Below are positions 43,007 through 51,229 of a stretch of 64,000 nt of DNA, in pieces. A model generated the notes under the pieces. The model searched no databases. It worked only from the letters and a program-made list of their open reading frames with translations, and was not told where the DNA came from. Source of the DNA: Erythrobacteraceae bacterium CFH 75059 (GTDB taxonomy: Bacteria > Pseudomonadota > Alphaproteobacteria > Sphingomonadales > Sphingomonadaceae); assembly GCA_004331795.1 (NCBI GenBank), contig SJSR01000002.1, positions 248,001 through 312,000 on the forward strand. The letters are read 5' to 3'. The first letter of the stretch is position 1, and every line of letters begins with the position of its first letter. The translations under genes and the position numbers were made by a program.

Positions 43007-44097
43007 TCGAGACTGTTCCTGTCTGGATGTGGATCGCGGGGTTCCTGCTGGTGCTCGGACCACTCGTGACCCTGCATGAGCTTGGTCACTACCTTGTCGG
43101 GCGCTGGTTCGGAGTGGAGGCGCGGGCGTTCTCGATCGGGTTCGGGCGCGAGCTGGTCGGGCGGACGGACAGCCGCGGCACGCGCTGGAAACTCTCCGCA
43201 ATACCGCTCGGCGGCTATGTGCAGTTCCGCGGCGACATGAATCCCGCGAGCGTCGGGGGCAACGGTCAGCAGGAACAGGGAAGCTTCCACGCCGCCCGGC
43301 TGTGGCAGCGGGCCCTTATCGTGGCCGCCGGACCTGTCGCGAACCTCGCCATCGCGGTGGCGATCTTCGCCGCCTTCAACCTCGCCTACGGCAAGGTCGA
43401 GACAAGCACGGTGGTCGGCGGCTTCGCAGAGCAGTCGGCCGCCCGCGAGGCCGGGCTGCGTGTCGGCGACCGCATCGTGGCGATCGACGGAGCGGCAACC
43501 GAAAGCTTCGACCAGCTTGGAAGCCGCGTGCTGATGCATCCGGGCCGAACCGTGACACTGTCCGTGGAACGCGACGGCCGTCAGCTTTCGCTGCCGGTGA
43601 CGATCGCCAGCGTGACCGATACGGATCGCTTCGGCAACGAAAGCCGGATCGGAAGGATCGGGGTGCTGGCGGGCGATCCCGTCATCCGGCAGGTGGGCGC
43701 GGTCGAAGCGGTGTCGCTGGCGGGCGAGCAGACGCTTGGTCTTATGCGGATGATGGTGACCGGGGTCGGGCAGATCATCACCGGCGCGCGTTCCGTCGAC
43801 GAGCTTGGCGGTCCCATCAAGATCGCCAAGTTTTCGGGTGAACAGCTGAGCATGGGCTGGCTGGCCTTCGCCAGCTTCGCCGCCCTGATTTCAATTAACT
43901 TGGCATTCATCAACCTCTTGCCAATCCCCGGACTGGACGGTGGCCATCTCGCATTCTACGCCGCGGAAGCTGTGCGGAGGCGGCCGGTCGACGCCCGGAG
44001 CACCGAATGGGCGTACCGTGGCGGCATCGCCCTGGTGCTGGCTCTGATGCTGTTCGTGACGATCAACGACATCACCGCCCTGCTGAGATTTGGTTGA
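43003..44097 (+). CDS. rseP: RIP metalloprotease RseP
   Basis: A 364-residue site-2 protease of the inner membrane. The zinc motif HELGH is at 25-29 in the first helix. A GGYVQFRGDMNPAS loop follows, then a single PDZ domain (about 128-205, VVGGFAEQSAAREAGLRVGDRIVAIDG), and the second active-site motif NLLPIPGLDGGHLAF. E. coli RseP has two PDZ domains; one is usual in alphaproteobacteria. Substrates here are unknown. Confidence 0.97.
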   Translation: MIETVPVWMWIAGFLLVLGPLVTLHELGHYLVGRWFGVEARAFSIGFGRELVGRTDSRGTRWKLSAIPLGGYVQFRGDMNPASVGGNGQQEQGSFHAARLWQRALIVAAGPVANLAIAVAIFAAFNLAYGKVETSTVVGGFAEQSAAREAGLRVGDRIVAIDGAATESFDQLGSRVLMHPGRTVTLSVERDGRQLSLPVTIASVTDTDRFGNESRIGRIGVLAGDPVIRQVGAVEAVSLAGEQTLGLMRMMVTGVGQIITGARSVDELGGPIKIAKFSGEQLSMGWLAFASFAALISINLAFINLLPIPGLDGGHLAFYAAEAVRRRPVDARSTEWAYRGGIALVLALMLFVTINDITALLRFG

Positions 44098-44247
44098 CGG
44101 GGCGAAGGGTGCGGGTGCGAGACCAGAGGTGCAGGCAGGTTTGACGAGAGGCGGTCACGAGGGCATGGGCGGCGGCGCAGGCGCGGCGTGGTGCAGAGTC
44201 GCCGCAGGCGCGGGCGCCGCGCTGGATTGAACGGGAAATCCCAGGCT

Positions 44248-46902
44248 ATGAGCAGAATTTCGGGTTCTTGCGCTGCGAACCGGCGCGTCGGCGGTCTGGT
44301 GCTGCTGCTCTCCGGCACGGCTCTTGCCGGCCTGCCCGCCGCGGCTGCCGCGCAGCAGCAGCAGCCGGTCCCGTCGGACGGCGCTGCAGCACAGCAGCAG
44401 CAGCAAGCCGGGACCGCTGTGCAGGCGCAGGGCGAAATCATCCGCTCCATTACCGTGACCGGCGCGCAGCGGCTCGAGCCGCAAACCATCCTGAGCTACA
44501 TCCGGCTTCGCGTCGGCGAGCCCTACAGCGCCGCCGCCGCCGACCAGGCGCTCAGCGACCTGTCCGCCACGGAGCTGTTCTCCGATTTCAGCATCCGCAA
44601 CGTCAATGGCGACGTGACCATCAATGTGGTCGAGAACCCGGTCATCAACCGGATCATCCTCGAGGGCAACCGCCGGATCCGCGATGACAAGATCCTGCCG
44701 GAGATCCGGCTGGCGCCGCGGCAGATCTTCACCCGCTCCCGCGTGCGCGCCGATGTCGCGCGCATCATCGAGCTCTACAAGCGCCAGGGCCGGTTCGCCG
44801 CCTCGGTCGAGCCCAAGCTGGTCCAGCTCAGCCAGAACCGCGTCGACATCGTGTTCGAGATCGACGAAGGGCCGCGCTCGCGCGTGCGGCAGATCAACAT
44901 CCTCGGCAACGAGCGGTTTTCCGACAGCACCCTGCGCGGCGAGATGCTGACGCGGCAGGCGCGGCTGACGAGCTTCCTCAGCTCCAACACGACCTACGAC
45001 CCGGACCGGCTGGCATTCGACCAGCAGAAGCTGCGCCAGTTCTATCTGACGCAGGGTTACGCCGACTTCCGCGTCGTGTCGGCGGTGGCGGAACTCACCC
45101 CGGATCGCCGCGACTTCATCATCACCTATGTGGTGGAAGAGGGCGAGCGTTACCGCTTCGGCGATGTGCGGGTGAACAGCGAGCTGCGCGACTTCGACAG
45201 CGCCGCGCTGGCAAGCGGCCTGCCGATGAAGTCGGGCGACTGGTACAATGCGCAGCTGGTCGAAAACACGGTTGAGCAGCTCACGGACACCGCCGGGGCG
45301 TTCGGCTACGCCTTTGCCGACGTGACACCGCGTTTCCAGCGCAATCCCGAAACGCGCACCATGAATGTCGAGTTCAACATCCGCAACGCGCCGCGCGTCT
45401 ATGTCGAGCGCATCGACGTCAACGGCAACACGCTGACGCAGGACAAGGTCATCCGCCGCGAATTCCGGCTGGCCGAAGGTGACGCCTTCAACTCGCTGGC
45501 GCTTGCCCGAACCACCGCGCGCATCAACTCGCTCGGCTTCTTCCAGGAGAATTTCGAGGTCACGCGCGTCGACGGCAGCGCTCCCGACCGGATCGTGCTC
45601 GAAGCCAATGTCGAGGAGCAGGCCACCGGCCAGCTGCAGCTCTCCGCCGGGTTTTCGTCGATCGAGAACTTCATCCTCGCGGGTTCCATCCAGCAGCGCA
45701 ACTTCCGCGGTCGCGGACAGACGCTCGGCCTCAGCGTCAACTGGTCCCGCTTCTCCCGCTCCGCGCAGGCGAGCTTCACGGAGCCGTACCTGTTCGACCG
45801 GCAGATTTCGGCCGGGTTCGACATTTACCGCCGCGACCTTAACAGCTTCAACTTCCTCAACAACGCGCGGAACACCACCTTCCAGCAGACGACCACCGGG
45901 CTGAGCGGCCGGGTCGGGGTGCCGCTGTCCGAATACAGCTCGCTGATCGGCAGCTACACGCTGCGGCGTGACGACGTGACGCTGGACGAGTCGATCTACT
46001 TCCTCGATGTCGACGGCGACGGGATCGCAACCTGCGAGCCGCTGCTGTCGTCGCGCTTCCTGTGCGATGCCATCGGCAGCTTCACCAGCTCCATCGTCGG
46101 CCTGACGCTCAACTACAGCACGCTCAACAGCGCGCTCCGCCCCACCGCCGGCCGCTCGATGCAGATCACCGGCGAATATGCCGGGCTTGGCGGAACCGAG
46201 AAATACTTTCGCCTGCGCGGGCGCGCGGCGCAGTACTTCAACATCGGCGGCGGCTTCATCTTCTCGCTCAGCGCGGAGGGCGGGGTGATCAAGGCTCTGC
46301 AGGAGCGGCCGGGCCTCGGCGTCGACGACGTGCGCCTCACCGACCGGTTCTTCGTCGGCGAGGGTCAGATCCGCGGCTTCGACATCCGCGGCATCGGGCC
46401 GCGCGTGCTGCGCCAGCCGATCGATCCGGCGACCGGCGAGATCATCACCGACCGCAACCGCGTGCAGGACGACGCGCTGGGCGGCAATGCTTTCTACATC
46501 GGCCGCGCCGAGCTCGAGATCCCGCTGGGCAGCGGCGCCCGCGAACTGGGACTGCGGCCGTCGGTGTTCGTCGACGTGGGTGCGCTGTTCAACGTCGCCG
46601 ATCCGCCATTGATCAGTGCCCCCAACGGTGTCGCCATCTACGCCCAGACCGTGAACGGCGTCACCACGCAGACGACCAGCCCGGTCGCCCCAGACGGCAC
46701 GCCCAATGTCCTCGTGCGCGAGATCGGCGCCTTCCGCGAGGTGTTCCTCGGCGACACCGCAAGCCCGCGCATCTCGGTGGGCGTGGGGGTCAACTGGAAC
46801 TCGCCGTTCGGACCGTTCAGGATCGATTTCGCCAAGGTGCTCAAGAGTGCCGAGGGCGACGATCTGAAAGCCTTTTCCTTCAACGTGGGAACACAATTCT
46901 GA
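44248..46902 (+). CDS. bamA: Outer-membrane assembly factor BamA
   Basis: An 884-residue Omp85 protein that folds beta-barrels into the outer membrane. The signal peptide (GGLVLLLSGTALAGLPAAAAAQ) is followed by a Gln-rich stretch, five POTRA repeats (from IIRSITVTGAQRLEPQTILSYIRLRVGEPYS to about residue 440) and the C-terminal barrel, with the lid-locking motif GQIRGFDIRGIGPR-type (VRGF equivalent) and final residues FNVGTQF. I chose the ATG at 44248 because it starts just before the signal peptide; a GTG 60 nt upstream is less likely. It overlaps the Skp-like gene by 1 nt. Confidence 0.97.
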   Translation: MSRISGSCAANRRVGGLVLLLSGTALAGLPAAAAAQQQQPVPSDGAAAQQQQQAGTAVQAQGEIIRSITVTGAQRLEPQTILSYIRLRVGEPYSAAAADQALSDLSATELFSDFSIRNVNGDVTINVVENPVINRIILEGNRRIRDDKILPEIRLAPRQIFTRSRVRADVARIIELYKRQGRFAASVEPKLVQLSQNRVDIVFEIDEGPRSRVRQINILGNERFSDSTLRGEMLTRQARLTSFLSSNTTYDPDRLAFDQQKLRQFYLTQGYADFRVVSAVAELTPDRRDFIITYVVEEGERYRFGDVRVNSELRDFDSAALASGLPMKSGDWYNAQLVENTVEQLTDTAGAFGYAFADVTPRFQRNPETRTMNVEFNIRNAPRVYVERIDVNGNTLTQDKVIRREFRLAEGDAFNSLALARTTARINSLGFFQENFEVTRVDGSAPDRIVLEANVEEQATGQLQLSAGFSSIENFILAGSIQQRNFRGRGQTLGLSVNWSRFSRSAQASFTEPYLFDRQISAGFDIYRRDLNSFNFLNNARNTTFQQTTTGLSGRVGVPLSEYSSLIGSYTLRRDDVTLDESIYFLDVDGDGIATCEPLLSSRFLCDAIGSFTSSIVGLTLNYSTLNSALRPTAGRSMQITGEYAGLGGTEKYFRLRGRAAQYFNIGGGFIFSLSAEGGVIKALQERPGLGVDDVRLTDRFFVGEGQIRGFDIRGIGPRVLRQPIDPATGEIITDRNRVQDDALGGNAFYIGRAELEIPLGSGARELGLRPSVFVDVGALFNVADPPLISAPNGVAIYAQTVNGVTTQTTSPVAPDGTPNVLVREIGAFREVFLGDTASPRISVGVGVNWNSPFGPFRIDFAKVLKSAEGDDLKAFSFNVGTQF

Positions 46903-47585
46903 TGAAGACGATCTTCTCTTCGCTCGCAGCACTCGGCCTGGTCACGGCGGGTGCAGCGCTGATTTCGGAAGCGCCGGCGCAGGCGCAGGTGGTGCGCGGC
47001 ATCGGCGTGGTCAATCTGCGTGCCGTCGCAGTCAACACCTCCGCCTACACCACGGCCGCCCAGCAGCGGCAGGTGACCTACCGGGCGCAGATCGAACAGG
47101 CCGAGCAGCGGCGGCAACAGCTGAATGCCCAGCTGCAGCCGCTGGCACAGCGGTTCAACACGGACCGGCAGGCCGCCAATCCAAACCAGCAGTCGCTGCA
47201 GCAGCAGTACCAGCAGATCCAGCAGATCCAGCAGGCCGGTCAGGAAGAGATCCAGCGGATCCTCGCGCCCGTCGCCCTCTCCGTCGCCTATGTCGAGGAG
47301 CAGATCAGCGACCAGCTGAACACCGCGGTCGAGAACGTCGCGCGGCGCCGCAACATCACCCTGATCTTCGATCCGTCGACCGGATCGCCGATCTACGCCG
47401 ACGCGGCCTACAACATGAATCAGGACGTCATCAACGAGATGAACCGCCTTTTGCCCGCCGCGCAGCTGGTTCCCCCCGCCGGCTGGCAGCCGCGCGAGAT
47501 CCGCGAAGCGCAGGCGGCGCAGAACGGCGCGGCCCAGCAGCAGCCGCAGCAGACGCCCGCCGGTCAGCAGCCCACCGGCCGCTGA
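46902..47585 (+). CDS. skp: OmpH/Skp-family periplasmic chaperone
   Basis: A 227-residue exported protein. The signal peptide is [29 protein letters not shown]. The OmpH domain starts [30 protein letters not shown], continues as a long Gln-rich coiled coil (about 60-130) and ends [38 protein letters not shown]. The C-terminal 50 residues are Gln/Ala/Pro-rich. It escorts unfolded outer-membrane proteins to BamA, whose stop codon overlaps its start (TGATG). Confidence 0.9.
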   Translation: MKTIFSSLAALGLVTAGAALISEAPAQAQVVRGIGVVNLRAVAVNTSAYTTAAQQRQVTYRAQIEQAEQRRQQLNAQLQPLAQRFNTDRQAANPNQQSLQQQYQQIQQIQQAGQEEIQRILAPVALSVAYVEEQISDQLNTAVENVARRRNITLIFDPSTGSPIYADAAYNMNQDVINEMNRLLPAAQLVPPAGWQPREIREAQAAQNGAAQQQPQQTPAGQQPTGR

Positions 47586-47603
47586 CCCTTGAGGGAGCCG
47601 CGC

Positions 47604-48074
47604 GTGACGAGCGACAGCGAAGCGGAAACGGGCGGCTTCGGCATCGCGCGGATCCTCGAAGCCTTGCCGCACCGGTTCCCGATGCTGCTGGTGGACCGGG
47701 TGCTCGCACTCGATCCCGAGCAGGGCATCCGGGCGGTCAAGGCGGTCAGCTTCAACGAAGCCTTCTTCCAGGGCCATTTTCCCGGCCGTCCGATCATGCC
47801 CGGCGTCCTCCAGATCGAGGCGCTGGCGCAGGCGGCGGGCATCCTTGCGGTGGAATCGCTGCAGCTGTCCGGCACCGGCAAGCTGGTCTACTTCATGGCC
47901 ATCGAGAACGCGAAGTTCCGCAGCCCGGTCGAGCCGGGATGCCTCCTCGACCTGGCCTGCACCTTCGTTCAGCGCAGGCCGCGCGTGTGCAAGTTCGCGG
48001 GCCGGGCCAGCATCGGCGAGCAGGTGACCTGCGAGGTGCAGTTCACGGCCATGATCGCTGATCCGCCCGGCTAG
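47604..48074 (+). CDS. fabZ: 3-Hydroxyacyl-ACP dehydratase FabZ
   Basis: A 156-residue hot-dog-fold enzyme of fatty-acid elongation. [13 protein letters not shown], then [23 protein letters not shown] with catalytic His58 and Glu72, and [12 protein letters not shown] are diagnostic. The GTG at 47604 is preceded by AGGGAG at 7 nt; an in-frame TTG 15 nt upstream lacks that spacing. It sits between the Skp-like gene and rpmE, as in other sphingomonads. Confidence 0.96.
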   Translation: MTSDSEAETGGFGIARILEALPHRFPMLLVDRVLALDPEQGIRAVKAVSFNEAFFQGHFPGRPIMPGVLQIEALAQAAGILAVESLQLSGTGKLVYFMAIENAKFRSPVEPGCLLDLACTFVQRRPRVCKFAGRASIGEQVTCEVQFTAMIADPPG

Positions 48075-48171
48075 TCTTGCCAGGCGCGGCGTATCTGCCT
48101 ACAGGCGCCGGCAATCCTGCCATTGTGACGCCATGCCGGTTGGAACCGGCAAACACGCGTGGAGACGAACG

Positions 48172-48396
48172 ATGAAATCCGAAGGCCATCCCGAATACCA
48201 CATGATCACCATCAAGATGGTGGACGGGACCGAGTACCAGACCCGCTCGACCTGGGGCAAGGAAGGCGACACGCTCGCCCTCGACATCGACCCGACCAGC
48301 CACCCGGCCTGGACCGGCGGCAAGCAGCAGGTGCAGGAAGGCGGGCGCGTGGCGGCCTTCAACAAGCGCTTCGGCGGCCTCAGCCTCAAGAAGTAG
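48172..48396 (+). CDS. rpmE: 50S ribosomal protein L31
   Basis: A 74-residue L31 protein. [65 protein letters not shown] is typical; zinc-binding cysteines are missing, so this is the Cys-minus form. The ATG at 48172 has GGAG 9 nt upstream. An upstream in-frame ATG at 48133 gives a non-conserved extension. Confidence 0.96.
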   Translation: MKSEGHPEYHMITIKMVDGTEYQTRSTWGKEGDTLALDIDPTSHPAWTGGKQQVQEGGRVAAFNKRFGGLSLKK

Positions 48397-48540
48397 GCGG
48401 CAATTCCGGACGGAAGACTCGGCGCGGGACTGTTCCTGCGCGCGGGACGAGGAAGCGGAGAGCTGGCGTAACATTCCATCGTCTCATGCCCGACCGGGAG
48501 ACGAGGAGCGTTGTCAGGATGGGGCGTTTTGTAATAATGC

Positions 48541-48584
48541 AGAAGGGCCATGACACAGCTCTTGACCTGTGTCATGGCCCTTCT
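48541..48584. repeat. Perfect 18-bp inverted repeat before tRNA-His
   Basis: The two arms AGAAGGGCCATGACACAG and its exact complement surround an 8-nt loop. No T-run follows. It is 145 nt after rpmE and 34 nt before tRNA-His. It could terminate the long envelope-gene run, or be a remnant of a small repeat element; its perfect symmetry is unusual for a simple terminator. Confidence 0.7.
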
Positions 48585-48617
48585 AACACCCGGCTCCGTT
48601 TGCGGGTCGGGCTGTGT

Positions 48618-48695
48618 GGCGATCGTAGCTCAGCTGGTTAGAGCGCCGGTTTGTGGTACCGGAGGTCGCGGGTTCGAACCCCGTCGATCGCCCCA
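48618..48695 (+). tRNA. tRNA-His(GTG)
   Basis: Acceptor GCGATCG pairs with CGATCGC, with the extra 5' G (-1) opposite C73, the histidine identity element. D-arm TAGCTCAGCTGGTTAGAGC, anticodon loop TTGTGGT (GTG), T-loop GTTCGAACC and encoded CCA are complete. Confidence 0.97.
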
Positions 48696-48742
48696 TCTCC
48701 TCCCGTCTGTAAAAAACATCCCGCTCCGGGAAGAGGATCCGC

Positions 48743-49819
48743 ATGGCTGCGTTCTGGACCGAACCTGATTTCGACGATCATGAACTCGTGCAACTCGTGC
48801 GCGACGCGCGCAGCGGGCTGACGGCGATCATCGCCCTCCACTCGACGCATCTGGGGCCGGGCGCCGGCGGCACGCGGTTCTGGCACTACGGCAACCCGCA
48901 GGACGCGATGCGGGATGCGCTGCGGCTGAGCCGCGGGATGAGCTTCAAGAATGCCATGGCGGGCTTGCCGATGGGCGGCGGCAAGGCGGTGATTCTCGCG
49001 GACGAGCGCGGCACCAAGACCAAGGCGATGCTCGAAGCGTTCGGAGACGCTGTGGACGCCCTTGGCGGCCGGTACGTCACGGCCGAGGATGTGGGCATCA
49101 GCGTGGACGACATGGCCATCGTCGCACAGCGGACACGCTACGTCTCGGGTCTGGCTCCGCAGGGAGAGCAGGCGGTCGGCGGCGATCCCGGCCCCTTCAC
49201 CGCGATGGGCGTTTACCACGGGATCCGGGCGGCGGTGGCTCACAAGCTCGGGTCGAACGATCTGCGGGGTATCCGCGTCGCCGTCCAGGGTGCGGGGAGC
49301 GTCGGGGCCGGACTTGCGCGGCTGCTGGCGCGTGACGGCGCCGTGCTGACGCTGGCGGACATCAATGCGGACGCGGTGGCGGCGCTGGCCGACGAGACGG
49401 GAGCCGAGATCGCCCCGACCGACGCGATCATGTCCATGAGCTGCGACGTGTTCAGCCCCAACGCGCTGGGCGCCGTGCTGGATGATGACGGCGTGGCGCG
49501 GCTGGACTGCGCGATCGTGGCCGGTGCCGCGAACAACCAGCTCGCTCGGCCCGAGCATGGGCCGATGCTCGCAGACCGCGGCATCCTCTATGCGCCCGAC
49601 TACGTGATCAACGCCGGCGGCATCATCAGCGTCACTCTCGAATATCTGTGCCGCATGCAGGGAAGCCCGTGCGGCATCAACGAGGTGCGCGCCCGGATCG
49701 CCCAGATCCCCGAACGGCTGCAGCAGGTCTGGCGCGAGAGCGAGGCGTCGGGCCGCTCGCCCGATCAGGTTGCCGACGCCATGGCGATGCAGCTCATCGG
49801 GCGGGGCGATTCGGCTTGA
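48743..49819 (+). CDS. Leu/Phe/Val-type amino-acid dehydrogenase
   Basis: A 358-residue NAD-dependent oxidative deaminase of the Glu/Leu/Phe/Val family. SFKNAMAGLPMGGGKAVI carries the substrate-binding Lys69 and catalytic Lys81; YVTAEDVGISVDDMAIV follows. The Rossmann domain has VAVQGAGSVGAGLARLL (GxGxxG). Branched-chain amino acids are the likely substrates by family resemblance to leucine dehydrogenase, but aromatic ones cannot be excluded. The ATG at 48743 has GGGAAGAGGA upstream. It precedes the ccm cluster. Confidence 0.9.
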   Translation: MAAFWTEPDFDDHELVQLVRDARSGLTAIIALHSTHLGPGAGGTRFWHYGNPQDAMRDALRLSRGMSFKNAMAGLPMGGGKAVILADERGTKTKAMLEAFGDAVDALGGRYVTAEDVGISVDDMAIVAQRTRYVSGLAPQGEQAVGGDPGPFTAMGVYHGIRAAVAHKLGSNDLRGIRVAVQGAGSVGAGLARLLARDGAVLTLADINADAVAALADETGAEIAPTDAIMSMSCDVFSPNALGAVLDDDGVARLDCAIVAGAANNQLARPEHGPMLADRGILYAPDYVINAGGIISVTLEYLCRMQGSPCGINEVRARIAQIPERLQQVWRESEASGRSPDQVADAMAMQLIGRGDSA

Positions 49820-49860
49820 AGACGCCGCAGCGACCCGCCACATAGCGCGTCTCGGGTCCG

Positions 49861-50607
49861 ATGCATGGTTTCGCCAATCCTCGCAGGTTCCTGCGCCTTG
49901 CGCGCTGGCTGGTGCCGGCAACCCTTGCGCTCGGTCTTCTGCTGACCGCCACGGGGCTGATGTGGGGGCTGTTGCGGGTTCCTCCGGACCGGCTTCTCGG
50001 GGACACGGTCCGGATCATGTTCGTGCATGTGCCGGCTGCATGGCTGGGGATGGGCGGCTGGGCCGGGCTGACACTGGCCGGCGTGGCGTTGCTCGTCTGG
50101 CGGCATCCGCTCGCGGCGATCGCCGGGCGGGCGATGGCGGTGCCCGGCCTTGTGTTCACCGTCATCTGCCTCGTGACCGGAAGCATCTGGGGCCGGCCGA
50201 GCTGGGGCACGTGGTGGGAGTGGGACGGGCGGCTGACCTCGATGCTCGTGCTCGGGTTCCTCTACATCGCCTACATCGCGCTTTCCGATGCCTACGCCCG
50301 CACGGCGCAGCTGTCCGCGGTTCCCGCCATTTTCGCCTTGGTGGGCGCCATCAACCTGCCCATCATCAACCGTTCGGTGGTCTGGTGGAACTCGCTTCAC
50401 CAGCCGGCCAGCATCACCATCGGCAAGAACGCGATCGACACGGCCTATCTGTGGCCGCTGCTGGTTTCGGCGCTTGGCATGGCGCTGCTGTTCGGGGCGG
50501 CGACGCTGATGCGGATGCGCGCGCTGCTGGCGCACATACAGGCCGAAGCCCGCCTGCGCCGCGAGGCGAGCGGCGCGCCGGCCGCTCTCGCGCGGGTTGG
50601 CGGGTGA
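49861..50607 (+). CDS. ccmC: Heme exporter protein CcmC
   Basis: A 248-residue inner-membrane protein with six helices that passes heme to CcmE. The periplasmic tryptophan-rich loop GRPSWGTWWEWDGRLTSML (about 121-139) and flanking His residues (FVHVPAAW, SLHQPASI) are the heme-handling signature. It starts the visible ccm cluster; ccmA and ccmB are not in the window. The stop overlaps ccmD by 1 nt (TGATG). Confidence 0.96.
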   Translation: MHGFANPRRFLRLARWLVPATLALGLLLTATGLMWGLLRVPPDRLLGDTVRIMFVHVPAAWLGMGGWAGLTLAGVALLVWRHPLAAIAGRAMAVPGLVFTVICLVTGSIWGRPSWGTWWEWDGRLTSMLVLGFLYIAYIALSDAYARTAQLSAVPAIFALVGAINLPIINRSVVWWNSLHQPASITIGKNAIDTAYLWPLLVSALGMALLFGAATLMRMRALLAHIQAEARLRREASGAPAALARVGG

Positions 50608-50762
50608 TGCGCGAGGGGCTCGACCAGATGGTGTTCGTGGTCGCCGCTTACGGCGTGAGCGTCCTGCTGCTCGGTGCGCTTCTCGTCTGGAGCGCCGTGA
50701 CCATGCGCAGTGCCGAGCGGCGGCGCGACCTTGCGCGCACCAAGCGGGCGCCGCAGCGGTGA
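50607..50762 (+). CDS. ccmD: Heme exporter protein CcmD
   Basis: A 51-residue single-helix protein: FVVAAYGVSVLLLGALLVWSAVTMRSAERRRDLA, with a membrane helix and basic C-terminal tail, as usual for CcmD, which helps release holo-CcmE from CcmABC. It is positioned between ccmC and ccmE, overlapping each by 1 and 4 nt. Confidence 0.88.
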   Translation: MREGLDQMVFVVAAYGVSVLLLGALLVWSAVTMRSAERRRDLARTKRAPQR

Positions 50763-51229
50763 GGCGGGTCGCGCCAAAGCACCAGCGGCTCCTTCTTGCC
50801 GGAGCGGCGCTGCTGGCGGTGGCCGGCGCAGGGCTGAGCGGCGCCTATGCCTTGCAGAACCGAGCCAGCTATTTCTACCTACCCGCGCAGATGATGGCGG
50901 ATCCCCCGGCGGCGACCCGCGCGGTGCGTCTGGGCGGCATGGTCGAACGCGGAAGCCTGCGCCGCGAGGCGGACGGCATCACCATCGCCTTCACCGTTGC
51001 CGATGATCGCGGCGGGCGGGTGCCGGTGCGGTATCGGGGCATCGCTCCCGATCTGTTCGTCGAGGGATCCGGCGTCGTCGCCGAAGGCCGCCTTGGCCCG
51101 GACGGGGTGTTTCTGGCCGACAATCTTCTGGCGCGGCATGACGAGAACTACGTCCCGCGTGAATTGAAGGACATGCATGTGGCCGGGGCGCCGGGCGGGG
51201 CGGGCGTCGCCGCCGCTGCGCGCCGATGA
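50759..51229 (+). CDS. ccmE: Cytochrome c maturation heme chaperone CcmE
   Basis: A 156-residue protein with an N-terminal membrane anchor (LLLAGAALLAVAGAGLSGAYAL) and an OB-fold periplasmic domain. The covalent heme ligand is His127 in LLARHDENYVP. The preceding RLGGMVERGSLRR and VRYRGIAPDLFVEGSGVVAEGRL are typical. The GTG start overlaps ccmD and the stop overlaps ccmF by 4 nt. Confidence 0.96.
   Translation: MRRVAPKHQRLLLAGAALLAVAGAGLSGAYALQNRASYFYLPAQMMADPPAATRAVRLGGMVERGSLRREADGITIAFTVADDRGGRVPVRYRGIAPDLFVEGSGVVAEGRLGPDGVFLADNLLARHDENYVPRELKDMHVAGAPGGAGVAAAARR

Noticed and set aside
44155-46932. A 925-codon open frame antisense to bamA
   Set aside because: Same GC artefact; bamA carries signal peptide, POTRA repeats and barrel, the antisense frame has nothing recognisable.
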